This document shows positions 11,301 to 23,170 of a stretch of 64,000 bases of DNA, in pieces (the first letter of the stretch is position 1; every line of letters begins with the position of its first letter). The position numbers and the translations under genes were made by a program. The notes beneath the pieces were generated by a model. It saw nothing but the letters and a program-made list of their open reading frames with translations, searched no databases and was not told where the DNA came from. The stretch comes from Capillimicrobium parvum (GTDB taxonomy: Bacteria > Actinomycetota > Thermoleophilia > Solirubrobacterales > Solirubrobacteraceae): NCBI RefSeq assembly GCF_021172045.1, contig NZ_CP087164.1:3596001-3660000 (forward strand). Direction: 5' to 3'.

Positions 11301-11345
11301 CGAGTTGCGCTTTGTGTCCGAGGGGTGGACACGAAGCGCAACTCG
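11301..11345 (-). terminator. Long near-perfect inverted repeat between deoB and mutM
   Basis: Two 19-nt arms (CGAGTTGCGCTTTGTGTCC at 11301-11319 and its complement at 11327-11345, one G-T wobble) flank a 7-nt loop. It starts 4 bp after the deoB stop codon. There is no T-tract, so it is either an actinobacterial-type terminator or 3' stabiliser, or a copy of a dispersed palindromic repeat. Confidence 0.6.
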
Positions 11346-11349
11346 GCGC

Positions 11350-12489
11350 TCAGATGAAGGCGCGGCCCGGCAGGCCCGCCGCGTCGGCGCCCGCCAGCCA
11401 CCTGTGCACCGTCGCGCCGACGTCGGCCAGCGCGCCGTCGTGCCGGAAGCCCGGCCGGTCCGGCTGCACGACCGCCAGCAGCGGCGCGTGCTCACGCGTG
11501 TGATCGGAGTGCGCCGCCGCCGGGTCGCAGCCGTGGTCGGCGGTGATGATCAGCAGGTCGTCGCGGCGCAACTGCGCCATCCAGCGCCCCACCTCGGCGT
11601 CGATCTCGCGCAGCGCGCGGTGAAAGCCGTCGACGTCCTTGCGGTGCCCGTAGACCTGGTCGGTCTCGATGAGGTTCGTGAAGATCAGCCCGCCTTCGAG
11701 CTCGTGCAGCAGCCGGCCCGTCGAGGCGAGCGCGGCCTCGTTCGTCGCGCCGGGATGGGCCCGGTCGATCCCGCGCCCCGCGAACAGGTCGTCGACCTTG
11801 CCCACCGCGTGCACCGCCACGCCCGCGTCGCGCAGCGCGTCGAGGTAGGACTCCCGCGGCGGGGCGAGGGCGAAGTCGCGGCGCCCTGCCGTGCGGCGGA
11901 AGTCGCCCGGGCGCCCCTCGAACGGCCTCGCGATCACCCGCCCCACGTCGACCAGCTCGCGCGCCGCGGCGCACACGGCGTACAGCTCGTCCGGCGCGAC
12001 CCGGTCCACGTGCGCCGCGATCTGGAGCACCGAGTCCTGCGACGTGTAGAGGATCAGCGCCCCGGTCCGCAGGTGCTCCTCGCCGAAGTCATCGAGCACG
12101 GCGATGCCGTTCGCGGGCCGGTTCGCGACGAACTCGTGCCCGGTCGCGCGCCGCAGTGCGTCCACCACCTCGTCCGGGAAGCCCGCCGGATACGTGGGTG
12201 CGGGCGCCTCGGAGACGACGCCCATGAGCTCCCAGTGCCCGGCCGTCGAGTCCTTGCCGTGGCCTTGCGCGGCCAGCCGGCCGTGCACGACGGGCGCGGC
12301 GGCCGGTGCCACGCCGCGCAGCGGAAGGATCGAGCCGAGCCCGAGCGAGCCGAGCACCGGCAGGTCGAGTCCCCCGACCGCCTCGGCGAGGTGGGCGAGC
12401 GTGTTCGTGCCCGCGTCGCCGTACTCGCCCGCGTCGGGGAGCGCCCCCGCGCCGCAGGCATCGATGACCACGACCGCGGCACGCCTCAT
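11350..12489 (-). CDS. deoB: Phosphopentomutase
   Basis: Interconverts ribose-1-phosphate and ribose-5-phosphate (and the deoxy forms) in nucleoside salvage. 379 aa, alkaline-phosphatase superfamily. Metal and nucleophile region: VVVIDACGAGALPDA, then GTNTLAHLAE with the Thr nucleophile. KDSTAGHWELMG and the C-terminal LLIITADHGCDP and SDHTREHAPLL complete the dimetal site. ATG at 12487-12489; the upstream hexamer TAGCAT includes the xerD stop codon. The xerD-deoB pairing also occurs in Firmicutes. Confidence 0.95.
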   Translation of the reverse strand: MRRAAVVVIDACGAGALPDAGEYGDAGTNTLAHLAEAVGGLDLPVLGSLGLGSILPLRGVAPAAAPVVHGRLAAQGHGKDSTAGHWELMGVVSEAPAPTYPAGFPDEVVDALRRATGHEFVANRPANGIAVLDDFGEEHLRTGALILYTSQDSVLQIAAHVDRVAPDELYAVCAAARELVDVGRVIARPFEGRPGDFRRTAGRRDFALAPPRESYLDALRDAGVAVHAVGKVDDLFAGRGIDRAHPGATNEAALASTGRLLHELEGGLIFTNLIETDQVYGHRKDVDGFHRALREIDAEVGRWMAQLRRDDLLIITADHGCDPAAAHSDHTREHAPLLAVVQPDRPGFRHDGALADVGATVHRWLAGADAAGLPGRAFI

Positions 12490-12498
12490 TCCCGCCCG

Positions 12499-12504
12499 AT
12501 GCTA
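12499..12504 (-). promoter_or_regulatory. -10 hexamer of deoB overlapping the xerD stop
   Basis: TAGCAT on the minus strand, 9 nt before the deoB ATG; its TAG is the xerD stop codon, so the match may be partly chance. Confidence 0.3.
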
Positions 12505-13443
12505 ATGGGCGACCGTGGCGCGCGGGTGCGCCGCGAAGTACACGTCCTTGAGCCGGTCGGCCGACAGGTGCGTGTAGATCTGCGTCGTGGCGATGTCCGC
12601 GTGCCCGAGCATCTCCTGCAGCGAGCGCAGGTCGCAGCCGCCGGCGAGCAGGTGCGTGGCGAAGGTGTGGCGCAGCGTGTGCGGGCTCATGCGGTCGTCG
12701 AGGCCCGCCGCGCGCGCATGGCGCTGGACGATCTTGTACAGCCCCTGGCGCGTGAGCCCCGCCCCGCGCTGGTTGACGAACAGGTGCGGCTCAGGCGCCA
12801 GGCCGACGAACGCCGGCCGGCCGCGCTCGACGTAGATCCGCACCGCGTTGACCGCCTCCCGTCCGATGGGCACGAGGCGCTCCTTGGAGCCCTTGCCGGC
12901 CGCGCGCAGCACTCCCGCCTCGAGGTCGAGATCGGCGAGCGTGAGCCCGATCGCCTCCGACGCACGCAGCCCGCACGCGTACATGAGCTCCAGCAGCGCG
13001 CGGTCGCGCAGCGCGGCCGGGTCCGTGCCCCGCGGGGCCGCCAGCAGCCGGGCGACGTCGTCGCGGCTGAGCACGTTGGGCAGCCGCTGATCCTTGCGCG
13101 GCGCCCGCAGGTCGGCGGTCGGGTCGTGGTCGAGGATCTCCTCGCGGCGCAGGTGGCGGTAGAACGAGCGCAGGCACGCGGCCTTGCGCTGCAGCGTCGC
13201 GTTCGCCGCCGGGGCGCGCTCGGGCGGGTCGCCGGTGGCGAGGTCGGTGAGGAACGCCGCGAGGTCGGCGTGCGTGGCGCTCATGACGTCGACGCCGCGC
13301 GGGCGCATCCACGCTCCGACCTGCAGCAGGTCGGACCGGTAGGCCTCGAGCGTGTTGCGCGACAGGCCGCGCTCGAACTCCAGGTAGGCCAGGAAGTCGA
13401 GGACGAGGGGCTCGAAGGCTCGGGGCTGCGCGGTGGCTGTCAC
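12502..13443 (-). CDS. xerD: Tyrosine recombinase XerD-like
   Basis: Site-specific recombinase that resolves chromosome dimers at dif with XerC. 313 aa. The N-terminal SAM-like core-binding domain begins LDFLAYLEFERGLSRNTLEAY. The catalytic domain shows Arg in ACGLRASEAIGL, Lys in GKGSKERLVPIG, the HTLRHTFATHLL box, LGHADIATTQIYTHLS, and the Tyr nucleophile in that last motif. The gene is chromosomal and stands 12 bp before deoB, which argues for housekeeping XerD rather than an integrase. Start GTG at 13441-13443 is the most likely of several; the open frame extends further. Confidence 0.93.
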   Translation of the reverse strand: MTATAQPRAFEPLVLDFLAYLEFERGLSRNTLEAYRSDLLQVGAWMRPRGVDVMSATHADLAAFLTDLATGDPPERAPAANATLQRKAACLRSFYRHLRREEILDHDPTADLRAPRKDQRLPNVLSRDDVARLLAAPRGTDPAALRDRALLELMYACGLRASEAIGLTLADLDLEAGVLRAAGKGSKERLVPIGREAVNAVRIYVERGRPAFVGLAPEPHLFVNQRGAGLTRQGLYKIVQRHARAAGLDDRMSPHTLRHTFATHLLAGGCDLRSLQEMLGHADIATTQIYTHLSADRLKDVYFAAHPRATVAH

Positions 13444-13513
13444 GCCAGCCGGATTCGCCCGTGCGCCGGCGTTCCCTGTGCCTGCAAGGCGCCGATCAGG
13501 AACACTGCCCCGC

Positions 13514-14080
13514 GTGGAGCCCTGGCCCATCTGCGACGACGCGGTCCTGCGCCCGTTCGCCGAGAGCGACGCGGACGAGCTGCACGCCGCCATCGAGGCC
13601 AACCGCGACCACCTGTCGGAGTGGCTGCCCTGGGCGCCGCGCCAGGGTCGCGCCCAGACGCTTGAGTTCCTGCGCACCGCGCAGCGCCAGGCCGCCGCGA
13701 ACGACGGCCTGCAGCTGGCGATCGTCGAGCGCGGGCGGATCGTCGGCTCGGCCGGCTTCCACACCATCGACTGGCCGCGGAGGTTCACGTCGATCGGCTA
13801 CTGGCTCGCGCGCGACGCCCAGGGCCGCGGCCTGGCGACGCGGGCGGTGCGTGCGTGCGTCGTGCACGCCTTCGGCGAGTGGCGGCTCGAGCGGATCGAG
13901 ATCCGCGCGGCGCCCGAGAACGCGCGCAGCCGCGCGATCCCGGAGCGCCTCGGCTTCCGCGAGCTGGGCGTCCTGCGGGGCGTCGAGCGCGTGGGCGACC
14001 GCTGGGTCGATCACGTCGTCTACGAGCTGCAGGCGGCCGACTGGCCGCGCCCGCTCAGCGACCGGCCAGACGCTCCTTGA
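13514..14080 (+). CDS. GNAT N-acetyltransferase (RimJ/RimL type)
   Basis: 188 aa. The N-terminus VLRPFAESDADELHAAIEANRDHLSEWLPW is typical of the RimJ/RimL/SSAT-like branch. The acetyl-CoA loop lies in IGYWLARDAQGRGLATRAVRA, and RIEIRAAPENARSRAIPERLGF is the usual C-terminal motif. Start GTG at 13514 follows an AACACT hexamer by 7 nt. Divergent from xerD, and its last 26 bp overlap the convergent NUDIX gene. Possible targets are ribosomal proteins or small amines; not determinable here. Confidence 0.88.
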   Translation: MEPWPICDDAVLRPFAESDADELHAAIEANRDHLSEWLPWAPRQGRAQTLEFLRTAQRQAAANDGLQLAIVERGRIVGSAGFHTIDWPRRFTSIGYWLARDAQGRGLATRAVRACVVHAFGEWRLERIEIRAAPENARSRAIPERLGFRELGVLRGVERVGDRWVDHVVYELQAADWPRPLSDRPDAP

Positions 14081-14600
14081 GCAGGAGCAGGCCGATGAGC
14101 GTCTTGGAGTCCTTGGAGCGGGCGATCGCGTCGTCGAGGCGGTCCAGCGGCCAGGCCACGACCTCGATGCGCTCCTCCTCGTCGGCGTCGGCGCCGGCGT
14201 CCGAGAGGCCGGTGGCGAGGTAGATGTGGATCTCCTCGTCCATCACGCCGCAGCTCGTGTAGAACGACTTCAGGTGCTCGAAGCGCTCGGCGCGCTTGCC
14301 GACCTCCTCGGCGAGCTCCCGCTGGGCGTTGGCCTCGGGCGACTCGCCCTCGACGTCGAGCTTGCCGGCCGGGATCTCGAGCATGTCCGCCTCCCCCACC
14401 GCCTGCCGGGGCTGCACGACGAGCCACACGTGGTCGTCCTCGAGCGGGATGGTCGCGACGGCGCCGGGATGGCGCACGATCTCGCGCTCCACGACCGCGC
14501 CGTCCTCGACGAAGCGGAACGCCACCTCGTCGACGCTGACGACCTTGCCCTCCCAGACGGTCCGCGGCTCACCGGCGGCCTCGAAATCGCGTTCGCTCAT
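14055..14600 (-). CDS. NUDIX hydrolase (ADP-ribose pyrophosphatase-like)
   Basis: 181 aa. The full Nudix box GX5EX7REUXEEVG is present in GKLDVEGESPEANAQRELAEEVG, and the protein resembles ADP-ribose/nucleoside-diphosphate-sugar pyrophosphatases (TVWEGKVVSVDEVAFRFVEDG at the N-terminus). ATG 14598-14600 overlaps the TGA of the DUF3866 gene (ATGA), implying translational coupling, although a TAGCCT hexamer also lies 7 nt upstream. In mycobacteria a gene of this family sits between pyrG and xerD, and the order here is compatible. Confidence 0.92.
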   Translation of the reverse strand: MSERDFEAAGEPRTVWEGKVVSVDEVAFRFVEDGAVVEREIVRHPGAVATIPLEDDHVWLVVQPRQAVGEADMLEIPAGKLDVEGESPEANAQRELAEEVGKRAERFEHLKSFYTSCGVMDEEIHIYLATGLSDAGADADEEERIEVVAWPLDRLDDAIARSKDSKTLIGLLLLKERLAGR

Positions 14601-15538
14601 CGCCCGGAGGCTAGGACCCGCCCGGCGGCTGCGGCGGCGGCGAAGAAGAGCGGGTCGTCGCGGCCCATCGAGCGCAGCGGCCACGGGTAGCCGTCCAGCG
14701 CGCCCGAGGCGACCCGCCAGTCGTGGCGGTCGTCCGGCGCCGATTGGCCCTCCGGCAGCGCGACGATGACCGGCGCCAGCAGCATCTCGAGCACGGTCCG
14801 CGTGTGGTGCGAGAGGCCGCGGTGGCGCTGGCGCGGGTCGGCGCTCGACATCCGCGCCACGACGAGCGTCGGGAGGCCGAGCGCCAGCGCGGCGTGCGCC
14901 GAGTCGAGCGCCGCAAGCCCGCCGTGGCCGAGCGCGGTCCCCGAGCCGAGGATGCCCGGCCCCGGCCCGCACGCGACCGCGTCGCAGCGCTCGAGGGCGG
15001 CGCACAGCCCGCCGGCGGTCGTGATCGCCTCGAGCTCGCCGCCGTATGCCGGCCCCGCCGTGACGTGGACCTCCAGCAGGCCCGCCTCGCGCAGCTCACC
15101 GGCGGTGCGCGACAGCCGGCCGGGCAGCGCACCGCCGGCCGTCTGCACGTAGCCGAGCCGCGCCCCGGGCGCGGCCTGGCCGAACGCCCACGCGAGCGCG
15201 GGAAGCTGGCCGTGCGCGCCGAACACGGCGACGGGACCGCGGGCGGCGAGCGGGTCGCCGTCGGCCGCGTGGACCGCGTGCTGCAGCGGCGTGTAGTTCA
15301 GCTTCATCACGTGCGCGCCCGAGCGATCGGCCGCCTCCAGCCCGCGGGTCAGGTTCACGGCGACGACGTCGTAGCCGCCCGATCCGAGGCCGAGCCCGCG
15401 CGCCTGCACGTTGACGACGACGTCGTCGCCCACCTGCGCCGGCGGGTGCAGCGCCGGGTCGCTCCACGCCGGGCCCAGGTCGGTCTGCAGCCAGGCGCCG
15501 TCGGCGGCGGTCACGGAGGCGCGGCGCAGCTCGAGCAC
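14597..15538 (-). CDS. DUF3866 family protein
   Basis: 313 aa of unknown function. The sequence has a Rossmann-like feel: [21 protein letters not shown], an Asp/Cys patch [25 protein letters not shown], and [26 protein letters not shown]. These conserved stretches match what is annotated as DUF3866 in actinobacteria and some Firmicutes. Start GTG at 15536-15538, 7 nt behind TACCGT. Its stop overlaps the NUDIX start by 4 nt, so the two are likely translated together. No signal peptide or membrane helix. Function not known. Confidence 0.8.
   Translation of the reverse strand: MLELRRASVTAADGAWLQTDLGPAWSDPALHPPAQVGDDVVVNVQARGLGLGSGGYDVVAVNLTRGLEAADRSGAHVMKLNYTPLQHAVHAADGDPLAARGPVAVFGAHGQLPALAWAFGQAAPGARLGYVQTAGGALPGRLSRTAGELREAGLLEVHVTAGPAYGGELEAITTAGGLCAALERCDAVACGPGPGILGSGTALGHGGLAALDSAHAALALGLPTLVVARMSSADPRQRHRGLSHHTRTVLEMLLAPVIVALPEGQSAPDDRHDWRVASGALDGYPWPLRSMGRDDPLFFAAAAAAGRVLASGR
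14608..14613 (-). promoter_or_regulatory. TAGCCT hexamer upstream of the NUDIX gene
   Basis: TAGCCT on the minus strand, 7 nt before the NUDIX ATG but inside the DUF3866 coding end; could give an internal leaderless transcript. Confidence 0.35.
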
Positions 15539-15545
15539 GGGCGCG

Positions 15546-15551
15546 ACGGTA
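15546..15551 (-). promoter_or_regulatory. -10 hexamer of the DUF3866 gene
   Basis: TACCGT on the minus strand, 7 nt before the GTG start. Confidence 0.45.
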
Positions 15552-15596
15552 CCGCCCCAACACGTCTCCGTACTTCTCCACAGACCTACGCCGGCG

Positions 15597-15618
15597 AAGT
15601 TGAATCCGGATTCAACTT
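15597..15618. promoter_or_regulatory. Perfect 22-bp palindromic operator
   Basis: AAGTTGAATCC is followed immediately by its exact reverse complement. It covers the -35 and most of the spacer of the acyl-CoA dehydrogenase promoter. The half-site core TGAAT...ATTCA resembles operators of TetR-type fatty-acid repressors such as Bacillus FadR. No regulator gene is adjacent. Confidence 0.75.
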
Positions 15619-15628
15619 GGTCTACGGT
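15600..15628 (+). promoter_or_regulatory. Promoter of the acyl-CoA dehydrogenase gene
   Basis: -35 TTGAAT (15600-15605), 17-bp spacer, -10 TACGGT (15623-15628), then 6 nt to the ATG. It is the most complete promoter in the window and predicts a leaderless mRNA. Confidence 0.65.
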
Positions 15629-15634
15629 CTGGCC

Positions 15635-16861
15635 ATGGACTTCGAACCCACCCAACGCTGCCGCGAGTTCAGCGAGCGCCTCGAGGCGTTCATGGATGAG
15701 CGCGTCTACCCCGCCGAGTCCGTCTACGGGGAGCAGCTGCACGCGGGCGACGACCCGCACGGACAGCCGGCCGTGATGGAGGAGCTCAAGGAGGAGGCGC
15801 GCGCCCGCGGCCTCTGGAACCTCTTTCACCCCGACCCCGCGTACGGCCCCGGCCTGACCTACAACGAGTACGCCCCGCTGGCCGAGATCAGCGGCCGCAG
15901 CTTCATCGCGCCCGAGGCGATCAACTGCGCCGCGCCGGACACGGGCAACATGGAGGTCCTGACGCAGTTCGGGACCGAGGAGCAGAAGGAGCGCTGGCTG
16001 CGGCCGCTGCTCGACGGCGAGATCCGCTCGGCGTTCGCGATGACCGAGCCGGACGTCGCCTCCTCGGACGCCACGAACATCCAGCTGCGCATCGAGCGCG
16101 ACGGCGACGACTACGTCCTCAACGGGCGCAAGTGGTGGACGTCGGGCGCGATGCGCGACCGCTGCCAGATCTTCATCGTCATGGGCAAGACCGACCCGGA
16201 CGGCCCCACCTACAAGCAGCAGTCGATGATCCTCGTGCCGCGCGACACGCCCGGCGTGACCATCGTGCGCAACCTCCCGGTGTTCGGCTACATCGACGCC
16301 GAGGGCCACGCCGAGGTGACGTTCGAGGACGTCCGCGTGCCGGCGTCCAACCTGCTCGCCGGCGAGGGCGACGGCTTCATGATCGCCCAGGCGCGGCTCG
16401 GCCCGGGACGCATCCACCACTGCATGCGGACGATCGGCGCGGCCGAGCGGGCGCTCGAGGCGCTGTGCCGGCGCGCGCTCGCGCGCGAGACGTTCGGCGC
16501 GCCCGTGGCGACGCGGTCGAACGTCATCGACTGGATCGCCGAGTCGCGGATCGACCTCGAGATGATCCGCCTGCTGACGCTGAAGACCGCGTGGCTCATC
16601 GACACGGTCGGCAACAAGCACGCGCGCACGGAGATCGCGGCGATCAAGGTCGCGGCGCCGACGCTCGCGCTGAAGGTCATCGACCGCGCGATCCAGGTCC
16701 ACGGCGGCGGCGGCGTCACCGACGACTTCCCGCTGGCGAAGATGTACGCGCACGTGCGCACGCTGCGGCTGGCCGACGGCCCCGACGAGGTGCACAAGCT
16801 GTCGATCGCGCGGCGCGAGCTGCGCCAGTACATGGTCGAGGCGCAGGCCGCCGTGGTCTGA
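15635..16861 (+). CDS. Acyl-CoA dehydrogenase
   Basis: FAD-dependent enzyme that introduces the alpha,beta double bond in acyl-CoA. 408 aa. The N-terminal helical domain is [22 protein letters not shown]. The flavin/substrate signature is [20 protein letters not shown], the middle beta domain has [11 protein letters not shown], and the C-terminal helices include [22 protein letters not shown] and [36 protein letters not shown]. The form resembles the ACAD10/11-like FadE branch. ATG 15635 is set by the promoter 6 nt upstream. A perfect palindrome suggests repression relieved by an acyl-CoA ligand (inference). It ends 3 bp from the convergent YdcZ gene. Confidence 0.95.
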   Translation: MDFEPTQRCREFSERLEAFMDERVYPAESVYGEQLHAGDDPHGQPAVMEELKEEARARGLWNLFHPDPAYGPGLTYNEYAPLAEISGRSFIAPEAINCAAPDTGNMEVLTQFGTEEQKERWLRPLLDGEIRSAFAMTEPDVASSDATNIQLRIERDGDDYVLNGRKWWTSGAMRDRCQIFIVMGKTDPDGPTYKQQSMILVPRDTPGVTIVRNLPVFGYIDAEGHAEVTFEDVRVPASNLLAGEGDGFMIAQARLGPGRIHHCMRTIGAAERALEALCRRALARETFGAPVATRSNVIDWIAESRIDLEMIRLLTLKTAWLIDTVGNKHARTEIAAIKVAAPTLALKVIDRAIQVHGGGGVTDDFPLAKMYAHVRTLRLADGPDEVHKLSIARRELRQYMVEAQAAVV

Positions 16862-16864
16862 CGG

Positions 16865-17830
16865 TCAGTCGCCGGGCACGCACTCCGGCCGGCGCTGCCG
16901 GGCGGCGCGCGTGCCGGCGATGCCGGCGACCGCCACGGCGGCGATGGTCAGCGCGACGCTGACGACCGTCTGTGCGCTCACGGTGTGGCCGCTCGACGGC
17001 TCGAACAGGTCGATCAGCAGACCGCCCGTCGTCTGGCCGGCGACGAGGCCGAGGATGACCGGCAGCACGCCGAAGAGGCTCACGAGCTTGGAGAGGGTGG
17101 CCGCGATGGCGGCGCCGAGGAAGCCACCGACCCAGTCCTCGGGCGGCGCGGACCAGCCGTTGGGCGGCTGGAAGCCGGTGAGGATCGCGGTCACGACGAC
17201 GAGTGCCGTCGTGCCCACGAGGAAGTTCACGAGCGCCGACGCGATCGGCTGACCACTCACGCGGGTCATGTGGCCGAGTCCCGCCTGCTGGATCGCGACC
17301 CCCACCCCGGCGACCACGACGAGGGCGAGAAGCCCGAGCTTCGGGTCCCCGTTCGCGCCGATCGCCCCGAGCGCCACCGCGACGAGCGCCAGGGCGATGG
17401 CCAGGACGCGCGCGGCGGTGACCGGTCGCTTGCCGCCGGGCGCCAGGCCGATGCGATCGACGACGAGCGCGCCGAACACCTGCCCCACGACGACCGCGAC
17501 GAACAGCAGCGCCACGCCGATCTCCGGCGCCGCCTCGGAGCTGACGGTGATGAAGTAGGCGCCGCTCAGCCCCACGAGCAGGTGCCACCACCGTGGCCGC
17601 AGCCCGCTCTCGCGCATCTGGGCCAGCGCCCGCTGCGGGATGCGCCACACGGCCGACACGCACAGCAGCGCGACCAGGCCCACGAGGTTGTTCACGCTGC
17701 CGGCGATCTCGGCGGAGCCGAGGTGGCTGCGCAGCCGCCCGGTCAGGAAGATCTGCAGCGCGAAGACGATGCCGGTGACGAACGCGGCGGTCAGGCCGAG
17801 CGCGGTCGAGTGGCTCCCGTGTGAGGCCAC
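16865..17830 (-). CDS. DMT family transporter, DUF606/YdcZ type
   Basis: 321-aa membrane protein with ten hydrophobic helices in two homologous halves (about residues 10-150 and 170-310), as in the YdcZ/DUF606 inner-membrane family. Features include AEIAGSVNNLVGLVALL in half one and IASALVNFLVGTTALVV in half two. Start GTG 17828-17830 lies 3-4 nt after a GGAGG Shine-Dalgarno in the 13-bp gap behind the M20 peptidase gene, so it is a leadered, downstream operon member. Substrate unknown; one could guess a product of the peptidase. Confidence 0.85.
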   Translation of the reverse strand: MASHGSHSTALGLTAAFVTGIVFALQIFLTGRLRSHLGSAEIAGSVNNLVGLVALLCVSAVWRIPQRALAQMRESGLRPRWWHLLVGLSGAYFITVSSEAAPEIGVALLFVAVVVGQVFGALVVDRIGLAPGGKRPVTAARVLAIALALVAVALGAIGANGDPKLGLLALVVVAGVGVAIQQAGLGHMTRVSGQPIASALVNFLVGTTALVVVTAILTGFQPPNGWSAPPEDWVGGFLGAAIAATLSKLVSLFGVLPVILGLVAGQTTGGLLIDLFEPSSGHTVSAQTVVSVALTIAAVAVAGIAGTRAARQRRPECVPGD

Positions 17831-17843
17831 GATCCTCCGCCGC

Positions 17844-21508
<3,665 letters not shown>

Positions 21509-21517
21509 TGGTCCCTG

Positions 21518-21523
21518 ACGGTA
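21518..21523 (-). promoter_or_regulatory. -10 hexamer of the MraY-like gene
   Basis: TACCGT on the minus strand in the 32-bp gap, 9 nt before the GTG. Confidence 0.4.
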
Positions 21524-21540
21524 GCCGGGAGCGCGGACGG

Positions 21541-22254
21541 TCAGGCGGTGGTCTCGCTGCGCTCCAGCAGATCGAAGTACAGGAGGGTCGTGGCGATCGC
21601 CACGAACGGCGCCACGACGGTCTGGCTGAGCATCGAGGCGGCGAGCGCGAGCCAGTCGGCGTCGGCGCTCTGGGCCGCGGCCGTCAGCGGGATGCCGACC
21701 ACCACGCCCGCGATCCCCGCCGCCAGGCCGATCACCAGGTTGATGCCCAGCACCCGCCAGAAGCAGCCGTCCGTGAGCTCCCACGACCGGCGCAGGGCCG
21801 GGACTCCGCGCCGGCCTTCGAGGACCACCATCTGGATGCCGAAGAGCAGCCGGATGCCGGCGATGATGCCCGGGACGATCAGGAGCAGGACGCCGACCGC
21901 GATGGCGGCGGCGTAGAGCACCATCACGAGCAGGACGTGCGGGAACGCGTCGAGCCCGGCCTGGATCGCCTGCCCGGTCGAGCCCCTCTCACGGCGCAGC
22001 GCCTCGATCGCCATGGCGGTGATGAGCGGCGTCGTCACGAGGTACGTGACGCCGAGCTCCACCGCCTGCGCGCCGGCCGACGGGCTCGAGTCGAACGGGC
22101 CGGAGAGCTGGCCGAGCCCGACTCCGAGCACGATGAGATCCACCGGGACCACCACGACGAGCGCGATCAGGAAGAACGTCCGGAACTGGCCGCCGTAGAG
22201 CGTGAGCGCGTCGCGGAGGATCGCGCCGAGGTCCCGCCGGCTGCGCAGCGTCAC
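21541..22254 (-). CDS. Polytopic membrane protein of unknown function
   Basis: 237 aa with about six hydrophobic helices after a short basic N-terminus (VTLRSRRDLGAILRDALTLY). The pattern of a YGGQFRTFFLIALVV start and a central LLIVPGIIAGIRLLFGIQMVVLEGRRG resembles the membrane domain found beside glycerophosphodiester phosphodiesterases and in DUF7544/DUF975-like proteins. Start GTG 22252-22254 overlaps the mctB stop (GTGA), so it is coupled to mctB. No catalytic motif seen. Its fixed place between mctB and the MraY-like gene suggests an envelope role. Confidence 0.7.
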   Translation of the reverse strand: MTLRSRRDLGAILRDALTLYGGQFRTFFLIALVVVVPVDLIVLGVGLGQLSGPFDSSPSAGAQAVELGVTYLVTTPLITAMAIEALRRERGSTGQAIQAGLDAFPHVLLVMVLYAAAIAVGVLLLIVPGIIAGIRLLFGIQMVVLEGRRGVPALRRSWELTDGCFWRVLGINLVIGLAAGIAGVVVGIPLTAAAQSADADWLALAASMLSQTVVAPFVAIATTLLYFDLLERSETTA

Positions 22255-23126
22255 GGGCGGCTGACCCCGCCGACCACGCGCGGCAGCAGCGCCTCCGCGC
22301 TGGACTTCAGCCCGAACGCCCCGTCCGCGCCGGCCAGCGCGAAGACGAGCGCGGCCTGACCGGAGACCTGGTCGATCGAGTCGACCGAGGCCAGGCCGTG
22401 CTCTCGGTACCACGAGACCTGGGACGGGTCGGTGTCGAGGTGCTCGACGCCGACGACGGGCACGCTGCCGCGGAACATGCCGCGCATGATGCCCTGCTCG
22501 AGGGTGTCCGTCGTCCCGCGCTGCTCGTCCGACTCCTCGGGACGCGAGGACGAGCGCGCCACCACCACCCCGTCGAGCTGGCCGAGCTCGCCCGAGAACG
22601 ATCCCATCAGCGAGGAGCGCTCCTGCGAGACGAGCTTGCCGCCGGCCGCGAGCGCGAGCCCGATGCGCTCCGCGAACGGGCCGAGCAGGGCCGGGTTGTC
22701 CGCGAGCGCGATGTATCGGGTGGGCTTGGCGTGCTCGGCGAGCGCCTGGAGGCCGGGCGGCTCGCGCAGGACGCCGACCCAGCGCAGCTGCGCGCCCGCG
22801 GGCTCGATGGCCTCGCGGACCTGGTCGACCACGCCGCCCTGGGTCGGGCCCATGAACAGGAGCCCGATCTGGGCGCCGGGCAGGCGGCCCGCGACGAGGT
22901 CCGGATAGGTCTGCTTCTCGTAGTCGAGGTGGCGGCCGAGCTCCCCACGCAGGTCGTCCGCTTCGGCCCGTGACGCGCGCACGTCACCGCGCAGCGAGTT
23001 CTCGATGTCCTTCTGGGCCGACGACACCAGCCCCGAGTCGCCGATCGCCACGCCGAGCAGCAGCCCGACGGCGAGCGCGAGGAACACCGCCACGAGCGAC
23101 AGCGCGTGGTACCGGAAGTCGAACAC
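22251..23126 (-). CDS. MctB/SteB family copper transporter-like membrane protein
   Basis: 291 aa. One N-terminal membrane helix (ALSLVAVFLALAVGLLLGVAIG) is followed by a coiled coil (about 35-75) and a soluble extracytoplasmic domain. The family is named after mycobacterial MctB (copper efflux) and corynebacterial SteB, the partner of SteA in cell separation. The arrangement SteA then MctB/SteB is the conserved one. Start GTG 23124-23126 is 6 nt behind TAGCCT. The neighbourhood favours a division role; copper transport is uncertain because no clear metal-ligand cluster is visible. Confidence 0.85.
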   Translation of the reverse strand: MFDFRYHALSLVAVFLALAVGLLLGVAIGDSGLVSSAQKDIENSLRGDVRASRAEADDLRGELGRHLDYEKQTYPDLVAGRLPGAQIGLLFMGPTQGGVVDQVREAIEPAGAQLRWVGVLREPPGLQALAEHAKPTRYIALADNPALLGPFAERIGLALAAGGKLVSQERSSLMGSFSGELGQLDGVVVARSSSRPEESDEQRGTTDTLEQGIMRGMFRGSVPVVGVEHLDTDPSQVSWYREHGLASVDSIDQVSGQAALVFALAGADGAFGLKSSAEALLPRVVGGVSRP

Positions 23127-23132
23127 CGGACC

Positions 23133-23138
23133 AGGCTA
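23133..23138 (-). promoter_or_regulatory. -10 hexamer of the mctB-like gene
   Basis: TAGCCT on the minus strand in the 44-bp gap after steA, 6 nt before the GTG. Confidence 0.5.
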
Positions 23139-23170
23139 GTGGCCCGCCCCGCGATCATCGACACGAACCA

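Noticed and set aside
12502-13443. Integrase marking a mobile element
   Set aside because: Sequence and position before deoB fit housekeeping XerD; no flanking repeats, attachment site or cargo genes.
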